Origin: CAUJGQ01 sp042408665
Lineage (GTDB): Bacteria; Chloroflexota; Dehalococcoidia; CAUJGQ01
Length of the DNA: 59,865 nt
Assembly: GCA_042408665.1 (NCBI GenBank)
Contig: JBHOQW010000259.1
Location: 1-59,865 of the forward strand
Reading direction: 5' to 3'
The position numbers were made by a program, and so were the translations under genes. Every line of letters starts with the position of its first letter. The stretch's first letter is position 1. Of the stretch, positions 50,397 through 59,658 are shown in pieces. The notes under the pieces were generated by a model that was not told where the DNA came from, did not search any database, and worked only from the letters and a program-made list of their open reading frames with translations.

Positions 50397-52997
50397 ATGC
50401 TGGAAGGGACCACGCCGCCGTCACCTGGGTCGGAAGGCCGGTCTTCGGCACGAGCGACCGGCTTCCTCGCCGGGCTGCGCGTGGTCGAGCTGGGCGAGGG
50501 CACCGCCGTGGCGTTCTGTGGGCGGCTGCTGGCCGATGCCGGCGCCGACGTCCTCAAGGTCGAGCCACCCGGCGGCGACGAGGCCCGCCGGCACGGCCCG
50601 TTCGTCGGCGGTGCGCCGCACCCGGAGCGCAGCCTGCCCTTTCTGGCCCTCAACGCCGGCAAGCGCTCGCTGGTGCTCGACGCGGCTCGGCCTGACGACC
50701 GAGACCGCTTGTTTGCGCTGCTTCGCCATGCCGATGTGCTGATCGACGGGTCGGAGCGGCGGGCGGGCAGCCGCTGGGATCTCTCGCCGGAAGTGCTCCA
50801 CCGCCTCAACCCCGGCCTGATCGCCGTCGCCGTTTCACCGTTCGGTTGGGAGGGGCCATACCGCGACTACCGGGCGGAGGAATTGACCCTCTACGCGCTC
50901 GGCGGCCTGATGTACCACATCGGCGCCTACGACCGCGAGCCGCTCAAGCACGGCCCGGCACAGGCGGCCTGCCTGGCCGGGCTTAACGCCGCGGTTGGGG
51001 TGGTGCTGGCGCTGCTGGCCCGCGACCACGACGGCCTAGGCCAGGAGGTTGATGTTTCCGCACAGGCCAGCGTGGCGCTCCTGCTCGGCGCCCTGGAGCT
51101 GCCGCAGTACGCGTACACCGGGGGTGTCGCCCGCCGCGACGAACGGGATGGGCCGGGGCTCAACAACATCCAGCCGTGCGCGGACGGGTACGTGGTGCCC
51201 ATCGCGTTCGGCGCTGCTTGGGAGATGATGGCCCACTTCCTGGACGAGCCGGCCCTGCTCGAGCCGCGCTTCGCCACGGCCGCCGGCCGCCAGCGCCACA
51301 TGCGCGAGCTTGTCGCCATCATTCGCCGTGCTATCGCCAACAAGGGTCGCTTCGACCTGTTCCACGGCGCCCAGGCGCTCGGCCTCACCTGGGGACTAGT
51401 ACAGGGACCGGCCGACCTTGTGCACTGCCCGCAGCTTGCGGCGCGCGGCTTCTGGGCCGAGGTGGCGCACCCCGCTGTCGGGGTGATGCGCCTGCCCGGG
51501 CCACCCTACCGTGCCTCCCGCACACCGGCCCACGTCCGTGGCCCAGCACCGCTCCTGAATCAGCACGGCGACGTGCTCAGCGCGTGGCGCGGCGTAGCGC
51601 CGGCAGCCGCATCGCCCTCCGCCACGCACTGGCCTGCGAGCGGGCCCCGCCTGCCGCTGACCGGGGTGCGCGTGATCGACGCCTCGCGGGTGTGGGCCAT
51701 GCCCCTTGCCACCCGCCTGCTGGCCGACATGGGTGCTGAGGTGGTTAAGGTCGAGGTGCCTACCTACCTCGATACCCGCCAAGCGGAGCCGTTCCTGCAC
51801 AATGACCCGCGCGAGCGCTTCTGGGAGCGCAGCGGCATCTTTAACAGCCTGAACCGTGGAAAGCAGAGCGTCACCCTTAACCTGGCCACCGATGAGGGCA
51901 AGCGGTTGTTCCGCGCGCTGGTCGCCACAGCAGACGTGTTGGTGGAGAACAACCGGCCCGGCGTGCTGGCGCGCCACGGCTTAGGCTACGAGGCGCTGCG
52001 CGCCGTGCGCCCAGACCTGATCATGCTGTCCAACAGCGGCTACGGGCAGACGGGGCCGTGGCGTGCGTACGGCGCCATCGCCCTCAGCCTAGAGCCGACG
52101 ACCGGCCTGGCCCACTACACCGGCTACCCCGGCGGCCCACCCGTGCGCTGGTCCTGGTTCACCGACTTCCCCGCGTGCCTTGCGGCCGTGTTCGCCATCT
52201 GCGGCGCGCTCTACCACCGCAACCGCACCGGTGAGGGCCAGCACATCGACCTGGCGATGTACGAGGTGGGGGTCTCGCTGCTCGGGGAGGAGCTGCTGGA
52301 CTACCTGCTCAACGGTGCCGACCGGCCTCGCCTCGGCAACCGCCACCCGCGCCACGCGCCGCACGGCTGTTACCCCTGCGCCGGCGACGACGCCTGGGTG
52401 ACGATCGCCGTGACCGGTGATGAGGAATGGCGGGCCCTATGCGCGGTCATGGAGCGGCCGGAGTTGGCAGACGACCCCCGCTTCGCCACGGCGACCGCGC
52501 GGAAAGCGCACGAAGACGAGCTGGACTACCTGATCGCCGCCTGGACTGGTAGCCGCGACCGCTACGAGGTTATGCACCGCCTGCAGGCTGCGGGCGTGGC
52601 CGCTGGGGCCGTGCGGACCACGCGCGACCTGTTCGCTGACCCGCAGCTCCTGGCTCGCGGCTTCTTCGAGTGGGTCGATCACCACGATCGCGACCCGGCG
52701 CTGGGCGTGCGGCCGTACGTGGGCCGACCCTGGCGCCTGTCGCGGACGCCGGGCGGTATCCGCCGTCGCGCGCCCGGGCTGGGCGAGCACAACCGCGCCG
52801 TGCTGGTGGGGCTGCTGGGGCAGCCGGGCGAAGCGCTGACGGCGTGGACCGAGCGCGGCGTGATCGGCGAGGAGCCGGCGGAGGGGACGCCGGTACCAGA
52901 GGTCACCTCGCCGGAGGAGCGCATCGCTCAGGGGCGGTGGGCGACGTGGGACCCCGATTTCGAGCGCTGGCTGCTTGCTGGGGCACAGGCACCGTGA
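50397..52997 (+). CDS. fused double-domain family III CoA-transferase
   Basis: 866 aa, twice the family length, from ATG 50397 (20 upstream in-frame codons are not conserved). Domain 1 (about 20-400): FLAGLRVVELGEGTAVAFCG, NAGKRSLVLDAA, GLNNIQPCADGYVV; the Asp position is Ala191 within EPLKHGPAQAACLAG. Domain 2 (about 420-866): VRVIDASRVWAMPLATRLLADMGAEVVKVE, NRGKQSVTLNLA, SNSGYGQTGPW, and catalytic Asp590 in WFTDFPACL. Domain order and motifs match the separate genes at 47664 and 46234. It would carry out CoA transfer as an intramolecular pseudo-heterodimer. It leads the rightward string and is followed by the LLM gene after 38 bp. Confidence 0.92.
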   Translation: MLEGTTPPSPGSEGRSSARATGFLAGLRVVELGEGTAVAFCGRLLADAGADVLKVEPPGGDEARRHGPFVGGAPHPERSLPFLALNAGKRSLVLDAARPDDRDRLFALLRHADVLIDGSERRAGSRWDLSPEVLHRLNPGLIAVAVSPFGWEGPYRDYRAEELTLYALGGLMYHIGAYDREPLKHGPAQAACLAGLNAAVGVVLALLARDHDGLGQEVDVSAQASVALLLGALELPQYAYTGGVARRDERDGPGLNNIQPCADGYVVPIAFGAAWEMMAHFLDEPALLEPRFATAAGRQRHMRELVAIIRRAIANKGRFDLFHGAQALGLTWGLVQGPADLVHCPQLAARGFWAEVAHPAVGVMRLPGPPYRASRTPAHVRGPAPLLNQHGDVLSAWRGVAPAAASPSATHWPASGPRLPLTGVRVIDASRVWAMPLATRLLADMGAEVVKVEVPTYLDTRQAEPFLHNDPRERFWERSGIFNSLNRGKQSVTLNLATDEGKRLFRALVATADVLVENNRPGVLARHGLGYEALRAVRPDLIMLSNSGYGQTGPWRAYGAIALSLEPTTGLAHYTGYPGGPPVRWSWFTDFPACLAAVFAICGALYHRNRTGEGQHIDLAMYEVGVSLLGEELLDYLLNGADRPRLGNRHPRHAPHGCYPCAGDDAWVTIAVTGDEEWRALCAVMERPELADDPRFATATARKAHEDELDYLIAAWTGSRDRYEVMHRLQAAGVAAGAVRTTRDLFADPQLLARGFFEWVDHHDRDPALGVRPYVGRPWRLSRTPGGIRRRAPGLGEHNRAVLVGLLGQPGEALTAWTERGVIGEEPAEGTPVPEVTSPEERIAQGRWATWDPDFERWLLAGAQAP

Positions 52998-53035
52998 TCG
53001 GGTGAGCCCCCGACGCGCAGTGAGGAGGAGACTCG

Positions 53036-53941
53036 GTGCGATTTGGGCTCGTGCTACCGAATTACGCTCGCTGGTTCGATGCCGACGGCGCGCGCGAGGC
53101 GGCGCAGACCGCGGAGCAGCTAGGCTACCACGGCCTGTACGTCAACGACCACGTGGCGCTGCCGCGCGAGGAGGCGCCCCTGTACGGGAACGCCTTTCTG
53201 GACCCGTTCATCGCGCTCGGCTTCCTGGCCGCCGTCACGCAGCGGGTGCGGCTGGGCACCACCGTGATCGTCGTGCCGTACCGCAACCCACTGGTGCAGG
53301 CCAAGATGGTCGCCAGCCTGGACGTGCTGTCGCGCGGACGCATCACGCTGGGGGTGGGGTCCGGGCACGTGCCCGGTGAATCGCAGGCGTTGGGTGTGCC
53401 CTACGCCGAACGCGGGGCCATGACCGATGAGTATTTGCAGGTCATGCGCGCCCTGTGGACGGCGGACGAGGTGATCTTCCACGGCCGCTGGTTCAACTTC
53501 GAAGGCATCCGCCCGCTCACGCGCCCGCTGCAGTCGCCGCTGCCCGTGTGGATCGGTGGGCGCGGTCCGCGGGTGTGGCGGCGGGTTGTGCGTCTGGGTC
53601 AAGGCTGGCATCCCTCGGCCATGCCGTTGGAGGAGCTTGCCGCGGGTGTGACGGAGCTCCGCGCCCTCGCCGAGGCAACGGGCCGCCGCGAGCCGATCAC
53701 GATCGCCCCGCGCTGGGCGCTGCACCTGGTAGCGCGTGCCGACGAAGCCGGGCCTGGCCAGGACCCAGGCGAGATCCAGCGACGGCGGTACACGCCCGCC
53801 GAGGCGGCGGCGCTGGTCGAGCGGTATGCGGCCATGGCTGTGGAGGAACTGGTGCTGGACCTGCCGGGTGGGCGCGGCGCTTTCCTGCACCAGGTGGAAT
53901 GGTTTGCGCGGGAGGTGATGCCCGCCGTCCGTCCCGTGTGA
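53036..53941 (+). CDS. LLM-class F420-dependent oxidoreductase (TIGR03619-like)
   Basis: 301 aa. MRFGLVLPNYARWFDADGA, GLYVNDHVALPREE, VTQRVRLGTTVIVVPYRNPLVQAKMVASLDVLSRGRITLGVGSGHVPGE in shorter pieces are signature blocks of F420-binding members. It likely performs a reduction or dehydrogenation of the imported compound. The start is GTG 53036 with GAGGAGGAG upstream. It is second in the rightward string, between the fused CoA-transferase and the binding protein. It is not closely alike to the LLM gene at 39111. Confidence 0.88.
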   Translation: MRFGLVLPNYARWFDADGAREAAQTAEQLGYHGLYVNDHVALPREEAPLYGNAFLDPFIALGFLAAVTQRVRLGTTVIVVPYRNPLVQAKMVASLDVLSRGRITLGVGSGHVPGESQALGVPYAERGAMTDEYLQVMRALWTADEVIFHGRWFNFEGIRPLTRPLQSPLPVWIGGRGPRVWRRVVRLGQGWHPSAMPLEELAAGVTELRALAEATGRREPITIAPRWALHLVARADEAGPGQDPGEIQRRRYTPAEAAALVERYAAMAVEELVLDLPGGRGAFLHQVEWFAREVMPAVRPV

Positions 53942-54033
53942 GCGGCGAATGGGCGCCCTTACCGGCGGTTGTGCGCACCTATCGCTCCAAGCGTCACAGC
54001 GCAACCGTACCAGGCTTCGAGGAGGGAGCGAAC

Positions 54034-55770
54034 ATGACACGCCAGCGAACCTGCCTAACGGATCGTCGGCCCCGATTGAGCCGCAGGGGCGCGCTGCGCC
54101 TCTCGGCCACGGCGGCGTTGCTTGCCGCCTGCGCTTCGCCACAACCGACCAGCGGCCCACCCGGCGGCGGCCAAGCCACCACGCAGCCCGCAGGCCAGGC
54201 CCAACCCCAGGCCGCCACGCCCACCCGCGGTGGACGCCTCTACTTCCGCGTGCCAGGTGACCCGGTCGCCTTCGACCCCCACGCCACGATCAGCTATCTC
54301 ACCGTGCAGTTTCTCGACTTCTTCCACGCCAAACTGACGCGATACGACTACCGCACCACTCCGCCGTACCGCAACGGCGACGAAAGTCGCATTATTGGCG
54401 AGCTTGCCGAAAACTGGGAAGCGCCCGAACCGGAGCCGCGCACCTGGATCTTCCGCCTCAAGCGCGGCATAAAGTTCCACAACAAAGAGCCCGTGAACGG
54501 ACGTGAGGTGACGGCAGATGACGTTAAGTGGTCATTTGAGCGCGCTCTTGCACCAACTTCATCCGTTGAAGAGTGGGCGTGGAACAACTATGACAAGATC
54601 GAAGTCGTCGATCGCTACACGGTTAAGTTCACGCTCAAGCTGCCGAACGCACGGTTACCCATTGATGTGACCTGCTACCAAGGCTGGGTGCTGCCACGCG
54701 AGGCCGATGAAAAGATCGGCTTCAAGAAGGTTGAGGGGGCAACGATCGGTGCTGGTCCGTGGATCTTGGACAGTTATCAGCCAGGGTCCAAGTGGGTGGC
54801 CAAGCGCAATCCGGAATACGGTCCGTTCTCCGGCAAACCGAACGCTGACGAGATGCACGCGTTGATCATCCCCACGCAGGACGGCGCCACCACCGCGTTC
54901 CGAGCCCGCCAGATCTTCGCTCACAGTCCGCTGCCACAAGAGGTGGCCAGCATCAAGGCCTCAAACCCGGATGCGCGCTGGAACGAAAACTTCTTCCTTG
55001 CCACGAACACCTGGGTGCTGGGGATGAACGTGCAGGAGCGGCCGTTCAACGACGTGCGCGTGCGGCGGGCGGTGTCGCTGGCCATCGACCGGCAGGCCTG
55101 GTTACGGAGCCCCAACCTGAAAGCCGGCAAGATCGAGTCGGGACCGGTGACGTGGGGCATGGGCGACTGGAAGCTTGATCCGGACAAGCACGGCGAGGCC
55201 GGTCAGTGGTTCCAATACGACGTCGCCAAAGCGAAACAGCTTCTGGCCGCCGCCGGGTATCCCAACGGGTTTGAAGTCAACCTCGTGCAGACGCCACAGT
55301 ACGGTGCCTCTTACATGACAGAGGCAGAGTTACTGCAGGAGTTTCTGTCCAAGGTTGGCATCAAGGTCAACATCCAGAACGTGGAATACTCGCAATGGAT
55401 CACACAGCAATACCTGGGTAAGTACAGCGGGCTGTTCTGGGGTCCGGATAACCTTGATCGCCTCACACAGCAGCTACTCTCACGCTACGCCTCGTGGAGC
55501 TCACGCAACCATTCCAACGTCCGCGATCCTGACGTAGATCGCCGTCTAGATCAGTGGAGGTCGATCACCGACACACAAAAAGCAAAAGAGTTTGCGTGGG
55601 AACTGCAAAAGTTTTTTGCCGATCAGTGCTACTATGTGTTCCGCCCGCAGCCGTACAGCTTCGTTGCTTGGCATCCGTTCCTGAAGAACTACGAAGGTCA
55701 ACCGGAGTTCTACTACGATTACGGATTCCGGTGGTCCTTCCTGTGGACGGACCCGGTACAAGGCGGGTAG
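54034..55770 (+). CDS. family 5 extracellular solute-binding protein (DppA/OppA-like), Tat-type/lipoprotein
   Basis: 578 aa. The N-terminus has SRRGALRLSATAALLAACA, a twin-arginine-like motif ending in a lipobox-type LAAC. A Gln/Pro/Ala-rich linker follows, then SBP_bac_5 blocks: RLKRGIKFHNKEPVNGREVTADDVKWSFERAL, NDVRVRRAVSLAIDRQAW, AKQLLAAAGYPNGFEVNL. It is longer in its signal and linker than the leftward copy and not a recent duplicate of it. ATG 54034 follows GGAGGGAGC. The central and C-terminal coding sequence is lower in GC than the first 200 bases (55561-55620 has 26 of 60 G+C). Confidence 0.93.
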   Translation: MTRQRTCLTDRRPRLSRRGALRLSATAALLAACASPQPTSGPPGGGQATTQPAGQAQPQAATPTRGGRLYFRVPGDPVAFDPHATISYLTVQFLDFFHAKLTRYDYRTTPPYRNGDESRIIGELAENWEAPEPEPRTWIFRLKRGIKFHNKEPVNGREVTADDVKWSFERALAPTSSVEEWAWNNYDKIEVVDRYTVKFTLKLPNARLPIDVTCYQGWVLPREADEKIGFKKVEGATIGAGPWILDSYQPGSKWVAKRNPEYGPFSGKPNADEMHALIIPTQDGATTAFRARQIFAHSPLPQEVASIKASNPDARWNENFFLATNTWVLGMNVQERPFNDVRVRRAVSLAIDRQAWLRSPNLKAGKIESGPVTWGMGDWKLDPDKHGEAGQWFQYDVAKAKQLLAAAGYPNGFEVNLVQTPQYGASYMTEAELLQEFLSKVGIKVNIQNVEYSQWITQQYLGKYSGLFWGPDNLDRLTQQLLSRYASWSSRNHSNVRDPDVDRRLDQWRSITDTQKAKEFAWELQKFFADQCYYVFRPQPYSFVAWHPFLKNYEGQPEFYYDYGFRWSFLWTDPVQGG

Positions 55771-55817
55771 GCCCCGTCGTCACCACAGCCAGGCTACGCG
55801 GGCGAGGAGGTGCAGGC

Positions 55818-56759
55818 GTGGGCACCTATCTGATACGGCGCCTCATCTTGCTCATTCCGACCTTGATGATCGTGTCGATCATCGTGTTCACGCTTATGCG
55901 CTTCATCCCCGGGGATGCGGTCCAGATCATGGTGCAGCAGCGGTACGGGCCAACGGAGGCGCTGGTGCGTCATCAACTGGGGCTGGACCGGCCCGCTGCG
56001 GTCCAGTACGTGAGCTGGCTTGGCGGCATTCTGCGGGGTGATTTCGGCACCTCGCTCTGGACGCACCGCCCGATCCTGGCAGACATCGTCTCGCGTGGGC
56101 AGGTGACCCTGGAAGTAGCGGTGATCGCCCTGGCCATCATCGTGCTGGTGGGCGTGCCGGCCGGCGTGCTGGCCGCTAGTCGGCCGGATAGCATCGTGGA
56201 TTACACAGTGCGGGGGATCGCGACCCTGGGCCTGGCGGTGCCCGTCTTCTGGCTGGGCGTGCTGGCGCTGGTGCTCCCCTCCATCTGGTTCCATTACAGC
56301 CCGCCGGCGGGGTACGTGCCGCTGGTGGCCGATCCGGTGGAGCACCTGCGTAAGGTGCTGGTGCCGGCGATACTCCTGGCGATCTCGGGCAGCGCGGCGA
56401 ACCTGCGCCTCATGCGTGCTTCGATGATCGAGGTGCTTCAGCAGGATTATGTACGTACAGCGCGGGCTAAAGGGCTTGACGAACGACGGGTGCTTCTCCG
56501 TCATGCGGTGCGCAATGCCCTTATCCCAAATCTGACGCTCATCGGCAATCAGTTGCCGTTCCTCATCGGCGGCTCGGTGATCATCGAGACGCTGTTTGCG
56601 CTACCTGGCCTCGGTTCCTTCCTGTTCGATGCCATCAACCGGCGCGATTATCCCGTCGTCCAGGCGGTGAACTTAATGCTGGCGACCATGGTCTTGGTGG
56701 TGAACCTCGTCGTTGACATCGCTTATGGCTGGCTGGATCCCCGGATCCGGTTCCAGTAG
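55818..56759 (+). CDS. ABC transporter permease, DppB/OppB-like
   Basis: 313 aa, six transmembrane helices. GTYLIRRLILLIPTLMIVS, RFIPGDAVQIMV, the EAA-like loop EVLQQDYVRTARAKGLDERRVLLRHAVRNALIPN and ETLFALPGLGSFLFDAINRRDYP are DppB hallmarks. GTG 55818 has GAGGAGGTG upstream and lies 48 bp after the binding-protein gene. It mirrors the DppB gene at 42071 in the other string; both keep the same gene order SBP-DppB-DppC. Confidence 0.94.
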   Translation: MGTYLIRRLILLIPTLMIVSIIVFTLMRFIPGDAVQIMVQQRYGPTEALVRHQLGLDRPAAVQYVSWLGGILRGDFGTSLWTHRPILADIVSRGQVTLEVAVIALAIIVLVGVPAGVLAASRPDSIVDYTVRGIATLGLAVPVFWLGVLALVLPSIWFHYSPPAGYVPLVADPVEHLRKVLVPAILLAISGSAANLRLMRASMIEVLQQDYVRTARAKGLDERRVLLRHAVRNALIPNLTLIGNQLPFLIGGSVIIETLFALPGLGSFLFDAINRRDYPVVQAVNLMLATMVLVVNLVVDIAYGWLDPRIRFQ

Positions 56760-56797
56760 TGATTCAGCAAAGACTGCGGTGGTCCGGGAGCGGAGCC

Positions 56798-57706
56798 ATG
56801 CAGCAGATGCAGATGCTAGCCGGCCAAGCAAATCTCCTCGCTCAAGCGCGGACCCGCCACCCGTTGAGAACATTGCTGCACTTCGTGCACCACAAGCCAC
56901 TGGGGGCGTTCGGTGGCGCGCTGGTCCTCGTGTTCATCGTGATGGCCGTGTTTGCCAACCTCGTCGCCCCATACGACTACCGCGAGAACCACCTGACGCG
57001 CGCCTTGGAACCGCCCAGCCGTGCGTTCGTCCTGGGGACGGACCCGCTCGGAAGAGACCTGTTCAGCCGACTGGTGTATGGCGCGCGCATTTCGATGTAC
57101 GTCGGGCTCGGCGTCGTCGCCATTGGCCTGCTGCTCAGCCTGACCATCGGTCTAACCAGCGGCTACGCCGGCGGGCGATACGATATGGTCGTCCAGCGGC
57201 TGGTCGATGCGTGGATGGCCTTCCCCGGCCTGGTGATCCTGCTGACGGTCATGGCGCTGGTGGGACCGGGACTGGTCAACGTCATTGTCACGCTGGGGAT
57301 CAGCGTGGGCATCAGCAGTTCGCGCATCGTGCGCGGGGCCACACTGGCCGTGCGCGCCAACCCGTACGTCGATGCGGCGCGCTCTTTAGGCGCGGGCCAC
57401 CTGCGCATCATCCTGCACCACCTGCTGCCCAACGTGACGGCGCCCGTCATCATCCTCGCCACCCTTGCCTTCGGCAACGCCATCCTGGTCGAGGCGGCGC
57501 TGTCCTTCCTGGGGCTCGGCGTGCCGCCGCCCGCGCCGTCGTGGGGCGGCATGTTGAGCGGTGACGCTCGCACCTATATGTTCGATGCACCGTGGCTGGC
57601 GCTATGGCCGGGCGTGTTCATCACCGCCGCGGTGTTCGGCTTCAATACGCTAGGTGACGCGCTCCGTGATGTGCTCGACCCGCGCCTGCGCGGCACGCGG
57701 CGGTAG
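56798..57706 (+). CDS. ABC transporter permease, DppC/OppC-like
   Basis: 302 aa. VLGTDPLGRDLFSRLVYG, the loop DAARSLGAGHLRIILHHLLPNVTAP and AALSFLGLGVPPPAPSWGGML identify the DppC branch; six transmembrane helices. ATG 56798 has GGAGCGGAG upstream; a GTG at 56759 overlapping the DppB stop would add 13 residues. The DppD/DppF ATPases that usually follow are absent, replaced by a hydrolase gene, so ATPases must come from elsewhere in the genome. Confidence 0.93.
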   Translation: MQQMQMLAGQANLLAQARTRHPLRTLLHFVHHKPLGAFGGALVLVFIVMAVFANLVAPYDYRENHLTRALEPPSRAFVLGTDPLGRDLFSRLVYGARISMYVGLGVVAIGLLLSLTIGLTSGYAGGRYDMVVQRLVDAWMAFPGLVILLTVMALVGPGLVNVIVTLGISVGISSSRIVRGATLAVRANPYVDAARSLGAGHLRIILHHLLPNVTAPVIILATLAFGNAILVEAALSFLGLGVPPPAPSWGGMLSGDARTYMFDAPWLALWPGVFITAAVFGFNTLGDALRDVLDPRLRGTRR

Positions 57707-57716
57707 AGGTAAGGCG

Positions 57717-58559
57717 ATGCCGGCATCAGCGCACGCATTTCGCGTTACGAGTGACGCCGGTGTGAGCCTCCAGTGTTGGCGCTGGGGCGACAGCCCACGG
57801 GTCATCGTGGCCGTCCACGGCGTCAACGCCCACGGGCTTCACTGGCGCCGACTCGCCGAGCGCTTGGCGTCTCGCTACAGTCTCGTCAGTTACGATTTGC
57901 GCGGCCACGGCGATAGCGACAAACCCGCCACCGGTTACTCCTACGCCGACCACGGGGCCGATCTGGCGGCCGTGATCCGATGCGCGAGTAACCAACCACC
58001 GGTGCTTATCGGACATTCGTTCGGGGCACGGGTCGCGATCCCGTACGCCGCGCGCCACTACCTGCGTGGGCTGGTGATCGTAGACCCTGGCATCCTGCTA
58101 CCGGAGCAAGCGCCGACGCGCCGGTCGGATGGAACTCGCTCCTCGCCCCAGCTGCGGTACGACTTCGAGTCAGAGACAGCCTTTCTAGACCTGATGCGGC
58201 GCACGAACTTCCTGCGCCGCTGGGATCCGTATAACGAGGAGTACGCACGCAACCTGATCGAACCGGACGATGGCGGCCGGGTGCGGCTCAAGATGCGACC
58301 GCACGTCCATCGGCAACTGATCGACGAGGTCCGAGCCGTAGATCTGCTCACCTTCCTCCCGCGGATTACGTGTCCGACGCTGGTGATCCGCGCCACGGAA
58401 GGCCACCTGCGCGCGGACGTCGCCGAGCGGATGGTGCGTGCGTTGCCACGCGGCCGGCTGGCGGTGATCGAAGGGGCAAACCACAACGTGATGCTAGACC
58501 AGCCGGAGCAATTCGAACCGATTGTCGAAAACTTCCTCGAATCACTGCAATGGGATTGA
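57717..58559 (+). CDS. alpha/beta-fold hydrolase
   Basis: 280 aa. VHGVNAHGLHW is the oxyanion-hole region, YDLRGHGDSDKP the typical loop, GHSFGARV the nucleophile elbow with catalytic Ser, and GANHNVML holds the catalytic His. It may hydrolyse an ester, lactone or C-C bond of the imported compound, or a thioester. ATG 57717 follows GAGGTAAGG, 10 bp after the permease stop. Substrate unknown; its place after the transporter suggests an early step. Confidence 0.85.
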   Translation: MPASAHAFRVTSDAGVSLQCWRWGDSPRVIVAVHGVNAHGLHWRRLAERLASRYSLVSYDLRGHGDSDKPATGYSYADHGADLAAVIRCASNQPPVLIGHSFGARVAIPYAARHYLRGLVIVDPGILLPEQAPTRRSDGTRSSPQLRYDFESETAFLDLMRRTNFLRRWDPYNEEYARNLIEPDDGGRVRLKMRPHVHRQLIDEVRAVDLLTFLPRITCPTLVIRATEGHLRADVAERMVRALPRGRLAVIEGANHNVMLDQPEQFEPIVENFLESLQWD

Positions 58560-58587
58560 ACTCACCTGAAACTGAAGAGGCCTTCTG

Positions 58588-59616
58588 ATGGATGTCAGTA
58601 TCCGTGTACCACCGTTCGCGCCCGTGCCGGAGGTCACGGCATTTGTCCGGCGCTGCGAGGAGGCGGGGTTCGACGGGGTAGGCTTCGTTGATTCGCAGAT
58701 GCTGCTACGCGAGGCATTCGTCGTGCTGGCCCACGCGGCCGCGGCCACCACACGCGTACGCCTGATGCCGGCAGTCACCAACCCACTCACCCGCCACGTC
58801 TCGGTGCTCGCCTCCGCGGCCCGTTCGCTTGACGATATCGCGCCCGGTCGTATCGCCATTTGGTTGGGTCGTGGCTTCAGTTCGGTTAACCTCGTGGGGT
58901 TGCCGTACGCCACCGTCCGCCAGATGCGCGAGACCGTGCTGACGTACAAGCGGTTGCTGGCGGGCGAGTGGGACGTGTTCCCCGGTGTCCATTCGCGCAT
59001 GTACGATGCACGTGCCGTGCCCCTTTACCTTGTCGCCTCCGGCCCCAAAGCGATGCAGCTCGGCGGCGAGGTCGCGGACGGCGTGATGGTGTCCGTCGGG
59101 CCTCGCCTGGAGGCGCTGGCGCGTGCCCGCCAGCATGTGGCAGACGGCGCCCGGAGGGCCGGCCGCGACCCAGCGACGGTGGACATCATCGCTTGCTTGG
59201 TCACCGTGATTCGCGAGCGACGCGAAGAGGCGTTCGAGTGGGCGAGCCCCCTGTGCGCCGGTCGGCTTAACGACACCGCCTGGCTGGAGGCGAACGGCAT
59301 CGACGCCCGTGGCCTCAGGACACCGCCGGAGCTGGAGCACATCTACCCGGACTTGTTCCACGCCGAGGACTGGCAGCGGGCGCGGCAGCTTTCGGCGTTC
59401 CTGCCGCCTGACCTATGCGCGCAGATGTGCCACGCTATCGGCCTGATCGGCACACCGCAGGATTGCCTGCACCGCTTGCGGCAGCTCCACGAGGCCGGGA
59501 TCCGACGCGTGTTCCTGATGACGGTGGGCACCACAAACTTCCCCGAGGGAGAGGTGCGCCTCTACGGTACCGTTATTGGCCCCGCGCTGCACGATCTAGT
59601 CCGGGCGTCCCCGTAG
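58588..59616 (+). CDS. LLM-class F420-dependent oxidoreductase (Mer-like)
   Basis: 342 aa. EEAGFDGVGFVDSQMLLREAFVVLAHAA, VRLMPAVTNPLTRHVSVLASAARSLDDIAPGR and GRGFSSVNLVGLP resemble methylenetetrahydromethanopterin reductase-like F420 enzymes. LYLVASGPKAMQLGGEVADGVMV is a conserved late block. ATG 58588 lies 28 bp after the hydrolase stop. It is the fourth LLM-class gene in the window and distinct from the one at 53036, so two different redox steps are possible in the rightward string. Confidence 0.86.
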   Translation: MDVSIRVPPFAPVPEVTAFVRRCEEAGFDGVGFVDSQMLLREAFVVLAHAAAATTRVRLMPAVTNPLTRHVSVLASAARSLDDIAPGRIAIWLGRGFSSVNLVGLPYATVRQMRETVLTYKRLLAGEWDVFPGVHSRMYDARAVPLYLVASGPKAMQLGGEVADGVMVSVGPRLEALARARQHVADGARRAGRDPATVDIIACLVTVIRERREEAFEWASPLCAGRLNDTAWLEANGIDARGLRTPPELEHIYPDLFHAEDWQRARQLSAFLPPDLCAQMCHAIGLIGTPQDCLHRLRQLHEAGIRRVFLMTVGTTNFPEGEVRLYGTVIGPALHDLVRASP

Positions 59617-59658
59617 CTACCGGCAGGCTTTCCGCGCCGGAGAAAGAGAGCAAGCGAC

